Below, one piece after another: positions 42,141 through 50,372 of a stretch of DNA of 64,000 nt. This DNA is from Caballeronia cordobensis. GTDB lineage: Bacteria > Pseudomonadota > Gammaproteobacteria > Burkholderiales > Burkholderiaceae. Location: contig NZ_FCNY02000022.1 of NCBI RefSeq assembly GCF_001544575.2, forward strand, positions 1 through 64,000, in the 5' to 3' direction. The translations under genes and the position numbers were made by a program. Each line of letters opens with the position of its first letter. The stretch's first letter is position 1. Under the pieces are notes generated by a model that saw only the letters and a program-made list of their open reading frames with translations, searched no databases and was not told where the DNA came from.

Positions 42141-42215
42141 TCAATGAAAGATCAGATACAGAATCACCAGAACGATCACCGGCACACCGAGCAGCCATCC
42201 GAGCAGGTAAGGCAT
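42141..42215 (-). CDS. 24-residue hydrophobic membrane peptide
   Basis: A tiny gene below usual ORF length limits. The ATG at 42215 is preceded by a perfect GGAGGA at four to five bases, and the peptide MPYLLGWLLGVPVIVLVILY plus LIFH is a single transmembrane helix with almost no soluble part. A terminator lies downstream at 42073-42107, separate from creA. Similar small one-helix proteins occur widely in Burkholderia; its function is unknown. Confidence 0.7.
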   Translation of the reverse strand: MPYLLGWLLGVPVIVLVILYLIFH

Positions 42216-42372
42216 GTTGTCCTCCATCGCGTGTTGTTGTTGACGGTTTCAGTATCGCGAAGAAGCTTGGGGCGCGTTAGCCGTGTGCGTCCGAAATCCA
42301 TGTAGGCCAAGTCCTATCATCACTTTCTTGCGGCTTACAAATTCGTAATGTGATCGGACGTATCGGCTTTGA

Positions 42373-43116
42373 TCACGCGGCGCGATTCTTCTTCGCCAGC
42401 CGGTCGCGGTAGAGCGTGCGCACGTAGTCGAGATGCGCGCCCGCGCACTCGCGCGCCCGCGCCGGATCGCGCGCGACGATCGCGTCGAAGATCGCGCGAT
42501 GCTGCGTCATCAAGTTTGCTTCGACTTCGTCGTCGTAATCGACGAGACGGTGCGACGTGAGCATCGATTCGCGGACCAGTTCGTCGAGCCCATGCATCAC
42601 GTGCGCGAGCGCGATATTGTGCGTCGCGTCCGCGATCGCCAGATGGAAGGCCGCGTCTTTCTCCGCGATACGCGTGCTTTTCTCGGCGACGGCGTTCTGC
42701 AGCGCGTCGAACGCGGCGGCGATGCGCGCGAGATCGGCCTCGGTCGCGCGCTCGGCGGCGTAGGCGGTGGAAAGCGTCTCCAGACCGTGGCGCAGTTCGA
42801 GCACGTCGGCGCTGGCGTTCGGCTGTGCTTCGAGCAGCGCCGCGAGCGGATGCGACACGAGCGGCGCCGTCACGTCGGAGACGACGAAGCCGCCGCGTCC
42901 TGCCGCACGGATGAAACCGTCCGATTCCAGCCGGATGAGCGCCTCGCGCAGCGACGGGCGCGACACGTTCAACTGCTCCGCCAGATCGCGCTCGGCCGGC
43001 AGGCGCTGGCCCGGCAGCAGCGCGCCGTTCGAGATCAGCTCGCGAATCTGCCCCGACACGATATCGGAGAGACGCACGCGGGCGTAGGAGTGGGCATGGA
43101 CAGGCTGGAAAGTCAT
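42373..43116 (-). CDS. lldR: FadR/GntR family regulator, LldR-type
   Basis: L-lactate-responsive repressor/activator inferred from divergence with lutABC. In the 247-residue product the N-terminal winged HTH (LSDIVSGQIRELISNGALLPG; LAEQLNVSRPSLREALIRLE) is typical of the FadR subfamily, and the C-terminal FCD domain (AAFHLAIADATHNIALAHVM; TQHRAIFDAIVARD) supplies His/Asp metal-ligand residues. The ATG at 43116 (MTFQPVHAHSY) is used. Its predicted operator at 43191-43203 overlaps the lut promoter region. Confidence 0.88.
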   Translation of the reverse strand: MTFQPVHAHSYARVRLSDIVSGQIRELISNGALLPGQRLPAERDLAEQLNVSRPSLREALIRLESDGFIRAAGRGGFVVSDVTAPLVSHPLAALLEAQPNASADVLELRHGLETLSTAYAAERATEADLARIAAAFDALQNAVAEKSTRIAEKDAAFHLAIADATHNIALAHVMHGLDELVRESMLTSHRLVDYDDEVEANLMTQHRAIFDAIVARDPARARECAGAHLDYVRTLYRDRLAKKNRAA

Positions 43117-43160
43117 CGTTCGGCGCGAAAGCAGGGTGAATACATGGGATTGCCCCGAGT

Positions 43161-43189
43161 TTGACACGAAAGGCGCATCTCTTTAAAGT
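43161..43189 (+). promoter_or_regulatory. Promoter of lutABC
   Basis: A perfect -35 TTGACA, a 17-bp spacer and TAAAGT precede lutA by 44 bp. The LldR-type operator follows at once at the expected +1. Confidence 0.7.
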
Positions 43190-43190
43190 C

Positions 43191-43203
43191 TTGGTCAGAC
43201 CAA
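43191..43203. promoter_or_regulatory. LldR-type operator
   Basis: TTGGTCAGACCAA is a perfect 13-bp palindrome (extended to CTTGGTCAGACCAAG), matching the TTGGTnnnACCAA pattern of FadR-family regulators such as LldR and PdhR. It lies directly after the lut -10 box, so binding would block initiation. lldR is divergent next to it. Confidence 0.75.
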
Positions 43204-43233
43204 GCTTACCAAATTCCCCACGTTTGGAGCGCC

Positions 43234-43977
43234 ATGAAAGTCGCTTTGTTCGTCCCCTGTTTCATCGACGCGTTTTATCCTCAGGTCGGCATCGCCACGC
43301 TGGAGCTGCTGGAGCGGCTCGGGCTCGATGTCGACTATCCGCAGGACCAGACTTGCTGCGGCCAGCCGATGGCCAATAGCGGCGCGCACAAGCAGGCTGC
43401 GGGCGCGGAGCGCGTGTTCGCCCGCAATTTCGCCGACTACGATTACGTCGTCGGGCCGTCGGCGAGTTGCGTGCATCACGTGCGCGAGCATTTCACCGCG
43501 ATCGAGCAGACGAGCGCGGTGCAGAAGGTGCGCCGCAATACTTACGAGCTGGTCGAGTTCCTGCACGACGTGCTGAAGGTGCGCGAGTTTCCGTGGGCCG
43601 AGTTTCCGCATCGCGTCGGGCTGCACAACAGTTGCAGCGCGGTGCGGCATCTGCGTGAGACATCGAACTCGGAAGTGGCGGCGACGCCGTTTTCGAAGCC
43701 GCGCGCGCTGCTCGAAGGCGTGAAGGGCATCGAGTTCGTTTCGCCCGCGCGCCCCGACGAATGCTGCGGCTTCGGCGGCACGTTCTCCGTGACGGAAGAG
43801 GCCGTCTCCGTGCGCATGGGGCAGGACAAAGTGCGCGATCACGTCGGCGCGGGTGCGCAGTACATCGTGTCGGGCGACATGTCGTGTCTCATGCATCAGC
43901 AAGGCTGTGCCGAGCGCATGAAGCTCGACGCGAGGTTCATTCATATCGCGCAGGTTCTGAACGGAGCCCGAGGATGA
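43234..43977 (+). CDS. lutA: LutA, (Fe-S) subunit of the L-lactate oxidation complex
   Basis: With LutB and LutC oxidises L-lactate to pyruvate, feeding the respiratory chain. The 247-residue product has two CCG domains, DQTCCGQPMANSGAH (with VPCF upstream) and RPDECCGFGGTFSV, that bind Fe-S or electron carriers. First gene of lutABC under the promoter at 43161. The stop overlaps lutB by 4 nt (ATGA). Confidence 0.93.
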   Translation: MKVALFVPCFIDAFYPQVGIATLELLERLGLDVDYPQDQTCCGQPMANSGAHKQAAGAERVFARNFADYDYVVGPSASCVHHVREHFTAIEQTSAVQKVRRNTYELVEFLHDVLKVREFPWAEFPHRVGLHNSCSAVRHLRETSNSEVAATPFSKPRALLEGVKGIEFVSPARPDECCGFGGTFSVTEEAVSVRMGQDKVRDHVGAGAQYIVSGDMSCLMHQQGCAERMKLDARFIHIAQVLNGARG

Positions 43978-45365
43978 GCAAAACCGTCCGTATCGATCAC
44001 GCGAAAGCGGCGGGCGCGTTCCTGCAAAAACCCGATCACGTCGCGTTCCACGACAAGCGTCTGTGGGACTTGCGCACGAAGCGCGATGCGCAGGCGCACG
44101 GCATCCCCGAATGGGAGACGATGCGCGAGCTCGCGTCGGGCATCAAGGAACACACGCTGTCCAATCTCGCGGACTACATCGCGCAATTCGTCGATGAGGC
44201 CGAGAAGAACGGCGTCGTCGTGCATTTCGCGGCGAATGCGCAAGAGCACAACGCGCTCGTCTACGAGCTGATGAGCGCGCGCGGCATGACCTCGCTCGTG
44301 AAGAGCAAGTCGATGCTCACCGACGAGTGCTACATGCGCGACTATCTGGAGCCGCGCGGCATCACCGTGATGGAAACCGATCTCGGCGAGCGCATTCAGC
44401 AGCTCGATCATCAGGACCCGAGTCACATGGTCGTGCCGGCGGTGCACAAGCTGCGCGCGGACGTGGCGGAACTGTTCGGCAAGACCATCGGCACCGATCC
44501 GAAGAACAGCGACATCCACTATCTCGCCGAAAGCCAGCGCATGAACACGCGGCCGTATTTCGTGCGCGAAAAGACGGCCGGGATGACCGGCTGCAACTTC
44601 GCGGTGGCGGAAACGGGCACGGTCGTCGTCTGCACGAACGAGGGCAACGCGGATTTGTCGGCGAACGTGCCGCCGCTGCATATTGCGTCGATCGGCATCG
44701 AGAAGATCATTCCGACGATCGCCGATCTCGGCGTGTTCGTGCGCATGCTGTCGAGAAGCGCGCTCGGCTCGCCGATCACGCAATACACATCGCACTTTCG
44801 CAAGCCGCGGCCGGGCACGGAGATGCATTACATCCTCGTCGATAACGGCCGTTCCGAGCGCCTCGCGATGGACGACTTCTGGTTCTCGCTCAAATGCATC
44901 CGCTGCGGCGCGTGCATGAACACGTGCCCGGTGTATCGGCGAAGCGGCGGCCTGTCGTACGGCGGCACGTATTCGGGGCCGATCGGCGCGATCATCAACC
45001 CGACCTACGATCTGAAGCGCTACAGCGCGCTGCCGTTCGCCTCGACGATGAACGGCAGCTGCACCAACGTGTGTCCGGTGAAGGTGAACATCCACGAGCA
45101 GATCTACAAGTGGCGGGCGGTCATCGCCGAGAAGCACGAAGTGCCGTTCGTGAAGCAGGAAGTCCTGAAGATGGCGGGGCGGCTGCTCGCGAGCCCGACG
45201 CTTTATCGCGCGACGGTCGCATCGCTCGGCGGCGCGTTGAAGCGCCTGCCCAACTTCGTGCTCTATAACCCGCTCAACATCTGGGGACGTCAGCGCGATC
45301 TGCCCGAAGCGCCTGTCGAGACGTTTCACGAGTGGTATCGCAAAAACCGGAAGGACGCCCGATGA
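43974..45365 (+). CDS. lutB: LutB, iron-sulfur subunit of the L-lactate oxidation complex
   Basis: A 463-residue protein with an N-terminal LUD domain and C-terminal ferredoxin region CIRCGACMNTCPVYRR plus CTNVCPVKVNIHEQI. The second cluster contains the typical CTxVCPVK pattern. It forms the electron-transfer core of LutABC. It starts inside the lutA stop codon and overlaps lutC by 4 nt, so the three are tightly coupled. Confidence 0.94.
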   Translation: MSKTVRIDHAKAAGAFLQKPDHVAFHDKRLWDLRTKRDAQAHGIPEWETMRELASGIKEHTLSNLADYIAQFVDEAEKNGVVVHFAANAQEHNALVYELMSARGMTSLVKSKSMLTDECYMRDYLEPRGITVMETDLGERIQQLDHQDPSHMVVPAVHKLRADVAELFGKTIGTDPKNSDIHYLAESQRMNTRPYFVREKTAGMTGCNFAVAETGTVVVCTNEGNADLSANVPPLHIASIGIEKIIPTIADLGVFVRMLSRSALGSPITQYTSHFRKPRPGTEMHYILVDNGRSERLAMDDFWFSLKCIRCGACMNTCPVYRRSGGLSYGGTYSGPIGAIINPTYDLKRYSALPFASTMNGSCTNVCPVKVNIHEQIYKWRAVIAEKHEVPFVKQEVLKMAGRLLASPTLYRATVASLGGALKRLPNFVLYNPLNIWGRQRDLPEAPVETFHEWYRKNRKDAR

Positions 45366-45943
45366 CGACCCGCGAAGCTTTTCTCTCGAAGATCCGTGCT
45401 GCGCAACCGGCGTCGCGGCCGCGTCCCGATGTGCCTATTTTTCCGTCACCCCGCGGCGAACCGAAGACGCGTTTCACGACCGCGCTCACCGCGATGGGCG
45501 GCACGTGCGTCGATGCAGCTTCGCTAGGCGATGTGCAGGCGATGATCGCCGCGCGCTTTCCGGACGCGAAGGTGATCGCGTCGGCGGTGGCGGGCGTCGA
45601 AGGGAATCGTGAGTTGTCGGCGGAGACGATTCCCGCGTCGCTGGAAGATGTCGACGTGGGCGTCGTGAGAGGGCGCTTCGGCGTCGCGGAAACCGGCTCG
45701 GTGTGGTTCAGCGAAGACGAGTACGTCGTGAATTCGATCGGCTATCTGGCGCAGCACCTCGTCGTGCTGCTCGATCCGGCATCGCTCGTCGATGGCTTGC
45801 AGCAGGTGTACCGGCGGCCCGATTTCAAATCGGCGCGCTATGCGGTGCTCGTGACGGGACCTTCGGCGACGGCGGATATCGAAGGCGTGCTGATTCGCGG
45901 CGCGCAGGGCGTGCGGTCGCTGACCGTCGTGTGGCTCGCCTAA
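45362..45943 (+). CDS. lutC: LutC, LUD-domain subunit of the L-lactate oxidation complex
   Basis: A 193-residue LUD-domain protein completing LutABC, with the family pattern GRFGVAETGSVWFSEDE and VLVTGPSATADIEGVL. ATG 45362 overlaps the lutB stop by 4 nt; a frame start at 45332 would add 10 residues without benefit. A bidirectional hairpin follows at 45964. A paralogous LUD gene is at 48283. Confidence 0.92.
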   Translation: MTTREAFLSKIRAAQPASRPRPDVPIFPSPRGEPKTRFTTALTAMGGTCVDAASLGDVQAMIAARFPDAKVIASAVAGVEGNRELSAETIPASLEDVDVGVVRGRFGVAETGSVWFSEDEYVVNSIGYLAQHLVVLLDPASLVDGLQQVYRRPDFKSARYAVLVTGPSATADIEGVLIRGAQGVRSLTVVWLA

Positions 45944-45963
45944 GGAATCCAGCGTGCAAAAGC

Positions 45964-45993
45964 AAAAAGCCCAGTCGCGTGACTGGGCTTTTT
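45964..45993. terminator. Bidirectional terminator between lutC and tRNA-Asn
   Basis: AAAAAGCCCAGTC pairs with GACTGGGCTTTTT around GCGT. A and T tracts flank both sides, so it can end both lutABC (plus) and the tRNA transcript (minus). Confidence 0.88.
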
Positions 45994-46005
45994 GAGTGAA
46001 GCTCT

Positions 46006-46081
46006 TGGCTCCCCGACCTGGGCTCGAACCAGGGACCTACGGATTAACAGTCCGGCGCTCTACCGACTGAGCTATCGGGGA
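46006..46081 (-). tRNA. tRNA-Asn (GTT), copy 1
   Basis: A 76-nt cloverleaf on the minus strand with acceptor TCCCCGA paired with TCGGGGA, discriminator G and an encoded CCA end. The anticodon loop is CTGTTAA, giving GTT for asparagine. Identical to the copy at 46161-46236. Confidence 0.95.
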
Positions 46082-46107
46082 ACAACTGAAACAGGTGCAA
46101 CTGAGAT

Positions 46108-46138
46108 AAAAAACCCAGCCTATTGACTGGGTTTTTTT
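46108..46138. terminator. Terminator between the two tRNA-Asn genes
   Basis: AAAAAACCCAG pairs with CTGGGTTTTTTT around an 8-nt loop. It lies just downstream of copy 2 on the minus strand and resembles the hairpin after copy 1, so gene plus terminator look duplicated together. Confidence 0.8.
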
Positions 46139-46160
46139 GAAACCGACTTGCTGGAGTTTT

Positions 46161-46236
46161 TGGCTCCCCGACCTGGGCTCGAACCAGGGACCTACGGATT
46201 AACAGTCCGGCGCTCTACCGACTGAGCTATCGGGGA
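46161..46236 (-). tRNA. tRNA-Asn (GTT), copy 2
   Basis: A 76-nt cloverleaf identical to the copy at 46006-46081, with GTT anticodon and encoded CCA. The two genes are separated by 79 nt. Confidence 0.95.
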
Positions 46237-46366
46237 ACATCTACAGCAGAGAAGCGAAAGTATAGGGTGCTGTTGCTAACGTGTCAACGCCCAATCTTCA
46301 TTCGATACGCAATTTAGCAATCGAACGAGGCCGGTTGCGCGCACCGATGCGCGAGCCATGCCCGAA

Positions 46367-46690
46367 TCAACGTTCGAGCAGGTTCAGCTTCTCTTTGACG
46401 TCCTTGAACTCGTCCGCCTCGGGAAGCGATCCCTTGGTTTTCGTGATGCTCGGCCAGTTGCGCGCGAGATCGGCGTTCAGTTCGGTGAAGTGCTGCTGGT
46501 CCGAGGGCACGTCCTCTTCGGCGTAGATCGCGTTCACCGGGCATTCGGCGACGCACACGGCGCAGTCGATGCACTCGTCGGGATCGATCGCGAGAAAGTT
46601 GGGACCTTCGCGGAAGCAATCCACCGGGCACACGTCCACGCAATCGGTGTACTTGCACTTGATGCAGCTTTCGGTCACAACGTGAGTCAT
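46367..46690 (-). CDS. fdxA: 7Fe ferredoxin FdxA
   Basis: Small electron carrier with one [3Fe-4S] and one [4Fe-4S] cluster. In the 107-residue product the cysteines are at 9, 12, 17, 21, 25 and at 40, 43, 46, 50; the pattern CIKCKYTDCVDVCPVDCF plus CIDCAVCVAECP matches FdxA. It is divergent from pncB. Its electron partner is not shown by the context. Confidence 0.95.
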   Translation of the reverse strand: MTHVVTESCIKCKYTDCVDVCPVDCFREGPNFLAIDPDECIDCAVCVAECPVNAIYAEEDVPSDQQHFTELNADLARNWPSITKTKGSLPEADEFKDVKEKLNLLER

Positions 46691-46957
46691 TCAGGCTCCT
46701 GCATGCGGAATTCGTGGGGGTGGCGCCCTGAACGGCTGCATAGGCCGAAGGTGCGCTTGCCAAAACGCATATTGTAGCGTAACGGTAAAAGCGGGCGCGA
46801 CCGGCGCGACGCGCCTTTTATATCGATTCGTGATGTATGTATGCGCGGCTTCGAGAAAGGGCGGTGCATGGTCATGCGCCGGCGGACATTCGGGTAACAT
46901 GGCCCTAAAGGCATGAAGGCCCGCGCGGCCTCTTTGGTGGATGTTCCAGTCAGAACC

Positions 46958-48148
46958 ATGATCATCAATTCGCTGCTCGATACCGACCTCTACAAGTTCA
47001 CGATGATGCAGGTCGTCCTGCATCATTTCCCCGCGGCGCACGTCGAATACAAGTTCCGCTGCCGCACGCCGAACGTGGATCTCGTCCCGTACATCGACGA
47101 AATTCGCGACGAGGTGCGGCAACTGTGCAATCTGCGCTTCAAGGAAGAAGAGCTGGATTACCTGCGGCGCATGCGCTTCATCAAGAGCGATTTCATCGAC
47201 TTCCTCGCGCTCTTTCATCTGAACGAGAAGTCGGTGCGCATCTCGCCGTCGCCAAAGAAAAATGGCGAGATCGATATCGAAATCGAAGGGCCGTGGCTGC
47301 ATACGATTCTCTTCGAGATTCCGGTGCTCGCGATCGTCAACGAGGTGTATTTCCGCAACACGCAGCGCAAGCCCGAGTACGAAACCGGCCGCGAGCGCCT
47401 GCGCGACAAGATCAAGCTGCTCGCCACGCCGCCCGAATATTCCGACTGCAAGATCGCCGATTACGGCACGCGCCGCCGCTTTTCCGGGCAGTGGCACGAG
47501 GAAGTGGTGCTCACGCTGAAGGACAAGCTCGGCGCGCAGTTCGCGGGCACGAGCAACGTGTTCTATGCGATGAAGCACGGCTTGCGGCCGCTCGGCACGA
47601 TGGCGCACGAGTATCTGCAGGCGTGCCAGGCGCTGGGTCCGCGCCTGCGCGACTCGCAGATCTTCGGCTTCGAGATGTGGGCGAAGGAATATCGCGGCGA
47701 CCTCGGTATCGCGCTGTCGGACGTCTACGGCATGAAGGCGTTCCTGCGCGACTTCGACATGTATTTCTGCAAGCTCTTCGACGGCGCGCGCCACGATTCC
47801 GGCGATCCCTTCGACTGGGGCGAGCGCCTCATCCGGCATTACGAGGAAAACCGCTGCGATCCGCGCACCAAGGTGCTCGTGTTCTCCGACGCGCTCGATA
47901 TTCCCAAGGTGCTGCAGTTGTACGAGCGTTTTCGCGGACGCTGCCAGCTTGCGTTCGGCGTCGGCACGAATCTCACCAACGACCTTGGCTATCAGCCGCT
48001 GCAGATCGTCATGAAGATGGTTCGCTGCAACGGTCAGCCGGTCGCGAAGCTCTCGGATTCTCCCGGCAAGAACATGTGCGACGACAAGGCTTATCTCGCC
48101 TATCTGCGCCAGGTTTTCGGCATCGAGCAGCCGGCGGGCGACGACTGA
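46958..48148 (+). CDS. pncB: Nicotinate phosphoribosyltransferase
   Basis: First step of the Preiss-Handler salvage route: nicotinate + PRPP + ATP to NaMN. The 396-residue product begins MIINSLLDTDLYKFTMMQ, the family signature, with catalytic and phosphoribosyl-binding regions at GTSNVFYAMKHGLRPLGTM and ARHDSGDPFDWG. The ATG at 46958 was chosen over the frame start at 46913. The LUD gene follows after 134 nt with its own -10 box. Confidence 0.95.
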   Translation: MIINSLLDTDLYKFTMMQVVLHHFPAAHVEYKFRCRTPNVDLVPYIDEIRDEVRQLCNLRFKEEELDYLRRMRFIKSDFIDFLALFHLNEKSVRISPSPKKNGEIDIEIEGPWLHTILFEIPVLAIVNEVYFRNTQRKPEYETGRERLRDKIKLLATPPEYSDCKIADYGTRRRFSGQWHEEVVLTLKDKLGAQFAGTSNVFYAMKHGLRPLGTMAHEYLQACQALGPRLRDSQIFGFEMWAKEYRGDLGIALSDVYGMKAFLRDFDMYFCKLFDGARHDSGDPFDWGERLIRHYEENRCDPRTKVLVFSDALDIPKVLQLYERFRGRCQLAFGVGTNLTNDLGYQPLQIVMKMVRCNGQPVAKLSDSPGKNMCDDKAYLAYLRQVFGIEQPAGDD

Positions 48149-48213
48149 TTCTCGCGCGTTCGTGCATGCGGCCTATGCCGTTCGGCCGAGGTTCTTGCGC
48201 GAACATCGCTCGC

Positions 48214-48219
48214 TATAAT
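48214..48219 (+). promoter_or_regulatory. -10 box of a promoter for the LUD-antiporter-dehydrogenase-rmuC run
   Basis: A perfect TATAAT, 64 bp before the LUD gene. The -35 region at 17-bp spacing (GTTCTT) is weak. Confidence 0.4.
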
Positions 48220-48282
48220 TCGGACGCGTCGATCGATCCGGCGCGCACGATCCCAGAGCACGCAACCACGAGGACGGCACCC

Positions 48283-48954
48283 ATGGACACATCGGCTGCG
48301 CGCCGCAATATTCTCGCGCGCATTCGCAGCGCGCAGGGCCGCCGTGGCTCGCCGACGGACGCCGAATACAGCGCCGCGCGCGAATACGTCGAGCGGCATC
48401 CGGCGGGCCCGCGTCCGCCGCTGCCCGGAACGCCCGACGAACTCGTCGCGCGGTTCACGCTCGAAGCCGAACGTCTCGCCACGACCGTCGCCGAAGTGCA
48501 ATCGCTCGCGGAAGCGCCTGCCGAAGCCGCGCGCTATCTCCAGTCGCTGAATCTTTCCGCCGATGTCGTCGCGTGGCCCGCGCTCGCCGAACTTCCGTGG
48601 GCCGAGGTCGGCATTCGGGCCGCGTTTCGCAAGCCTGCCGACGCCGATCTCGTCGGCATCACCGGCTGCTTTTGCGCGACGGCTGAAACCGGCTCGCTCG
48701 TGCTGCTGTCCGGGCCGGACACGCCCGCATCCGGCGCGCTGCTGCCGCAGACGCATATCGCGATCGTGCCGGCCTCGCGCATCGTCGCGGCGCACGAAGA
48801 CGCGTTCGCGCTGATGCGCGCCGAGCGGGGCGAACTGCCGCGCGCCGTGAACTTCGTCTCCGGACCGTCGCGCACCGGCGATATCGAACAGACCATCGTG
48901 CTCGGCGCGCATGGGCCGTATCGCGTGCACGTGATCGTCGTGCGCGGGGCGTGA
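48283..48954 (+). CDS. LUD-domain protein (LutC-like paralogue)
   Basis: A 223-residue protein with the LUD domain seen in LutC: ADLVGITGCFCATAETGSLV and FVSGPSRTGDIEQTIVLGAH. It lies outside the lut operon, upstream of an antiporter gene whose start overlaps it. Stand-alone LUD proteins have no firmly known reaction; a link to lactate or another organic acid is inference. The N-terminus is Arg/Ala-rich without a signal peptide. Confidence 0.88.
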   Translation: MDTSAARRNILARIRSAQGRRGSPTDAEYSAAREYVERHPAGPRPPLPGTPDELVARFTLEAERLATTVAEVQSLAEAPAEAARYLQSLNLSADVVAWPALAELPWAEVGIRAAFRKPADADLVGITGCFCATAETGSLVLLSGPDTPASGALLPQTHIAIVPASRIVAAHEDAFALMRAERGELPRAVNFVSGPSRTGDIEQTIVLGAHGPYRVHVIVVRGA

Positions 48955-48959
48955 GTTCG

Positions 48960-50363
48960 ATGCGGCGTTTCCTTGCAGGCGTCGTGGCGTGCACCGCGGC
49001 GTCCGGCGCTTCGGCGGCGACGTTCGACGGCGCTTCGTTGTCCGCCGCGTGGGGCATTCCGTTTATCGGCGTTCTGCTGTCCATCGCCGTGTTTCCGCTC
49101 GTCGCGCCGAAGCTGTGGCACCACCACTTCGGCAAGATCGCGGCGGCATGGACCATCGCGTTTCTCGCGCCGTTCGCGCTCGCGTTCGGTGCCGGAACGG
49201 CGGCCGGCGTGCTGATCCACGCGCTGCTCGAAGAGTATGTGCCGTTCATCATTCTGCTCGCCGCGCTCTATACGGTGGCGGGCGGCATTTGCGTGCGCGG
49301 CAATCTGCACGGCTCGGCGCATCTCAATACCGGACTGCTTGCGCTCGGCGCGGCGCTCGCGAGCATCATGGGCACGACGGGCGCGGCCATGTTGCTGATC
49401 AGGCCGCTCTTGCGCGCGAACGACAACCGCAAGCACGCTGTGCATGTCGTCGTGTTCTTTATCTTTCTCGTCGCGAACGCGGGCGGCTCGCTCACGCCGC
49501 TCGGCGATCCGCCGCTCTTTCTCGGCTTTCTGAACGGCGTCGGCTTCTTCTGGACGACGCTGCATCTTGCGCTGCCGATGCTCTTCGTCTGCGTCGCGCT
49601 GCTCGCCATCTTCTACGCGCTCGACCGCCATTACTGGCGCACGCACGACGCGAAGCACCCGTTCCTCGATCCGACGCCCGACACCCCGCCGCTCGGCATC
49701 GACGGCAAGATCAACTTCGCGCTGCTCGCGGCGATCGTCGCGCTCGTGCTGATGAGCGGCATCTGGAAGCCCGGCGTCGAATTCGACGTGCTCGGCACGC
49801 ACGTGCAATTGCAGAACCTCGTGCGCGACGGGCTGCTGGCCTGCGTGCTGCTGGCCTCGCTCGCGCTCACGCCGAAAAGCGCGCGCGCGGGCAACGCGTT
49901 CGACTGGGCGCCGATCGAGGAAGTCGCCAAGCTCTTCGCGGCCATCTTTATCACTATCGCGCCGGTCATCGCGATCCTGCGCGCGGGCGAGGCGGGCGCA
50001 TTCGCGGGCATCGTGCACGCGGTGTCGGACGCGCAGGGCAAGCCGATCGACATCGCCTACTTCTGGGCGACGGGTCTGCTGTCTTCCTTTCTCGACAACG
50101 CGCCGACCTATCTCGTTTTCTTCAATCTCGCGGGCGGCGACGCGCGCACGCTCATGACCACCGACGCCACCACGCTCGCCGCCATCTCCGCGGGCGCGGT
50201 CTTCATGGGCGCGAACACGTATATCGGCAATGCGCCGAATTTTATGGTGAAGGCGATCGCCGAATCGCGCGGCGTGCGCATGCCGAGTTTCTTCGGCTAT
50301 ATGGCATGGTCGGGCGCGATCCTTCTGCCGCTTTTCGCCGTTCTGGGCTGGCTATTTTTCTAG
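48960..50363 (+). CDS. Sodium:proton antiporter, NhaD/ArsB-like
   Basis: Inner-membrane transporter of about 467 residues with about twelve hydrophobic segments. Conserved features are GTTGAAMLLIRPLLRAN, the GSLTPLGDPPLFLGF motif and SSFLDNAPTYLVFFNLAGG, which fit the Na+/H+ antiporter (UIT/NhaD) family of the ion transporter superfamily. A signal-like N-terminus (MRRFLAGVVACTAASGASA) is present. ATG 48960 is used; GTG 48951 would overlap the LUD stop as GTGA. The substrate ion is inferred from the family. Confidence 0.87.
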   Translation: MRRFLAGVVACTAASGASAATFDGASLSAAWGIPFIGVLLSIAVFPLVAPKLWHHHFGKIAAAWTIAFLAPFALAFGAGTAAGVLIHALLEEYVPFIILLAALYTVAGGICVRGNLHGSAHLNTGLLALGAALASIMGTTGAAMLLIRPLLRANDNRKHAVHVVVFFIFLVANAGGSLTPLGDPPLFLGFLNGVGFFWTTLHLALPMLFVCVALLAIFYALDRHYWRTHDAKHPFLDPTPDTPPLGIDGKINFALLAAIVALVLMSGIWKPGVEFDVLGTHVQLQNLVRDGLLACVLLASLALTPKSARAGNAFDWAPIEEVAKLFAAIFITIAPVIAILRAGEAGAFAGIVHAVSDAQGKPIDIAYFWATGLLSSFLDNAPTYLVFFNLAGGDARTLMTTDATTLAAISAGAVFMGANTYIGNAPNFMVKAIAESRGVRMPSFFGYMAWSGAILLPLFAVLGWLFF

Positions 50364-50372
50364 GAGCAATCG

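Noticed and set aside
46006..46236. Duplicated tRNA-Asn as an island attachment site
   Set aside because: Both copies are complete with own terminators; no integrase or foreign-looking genes lie between or next to them.
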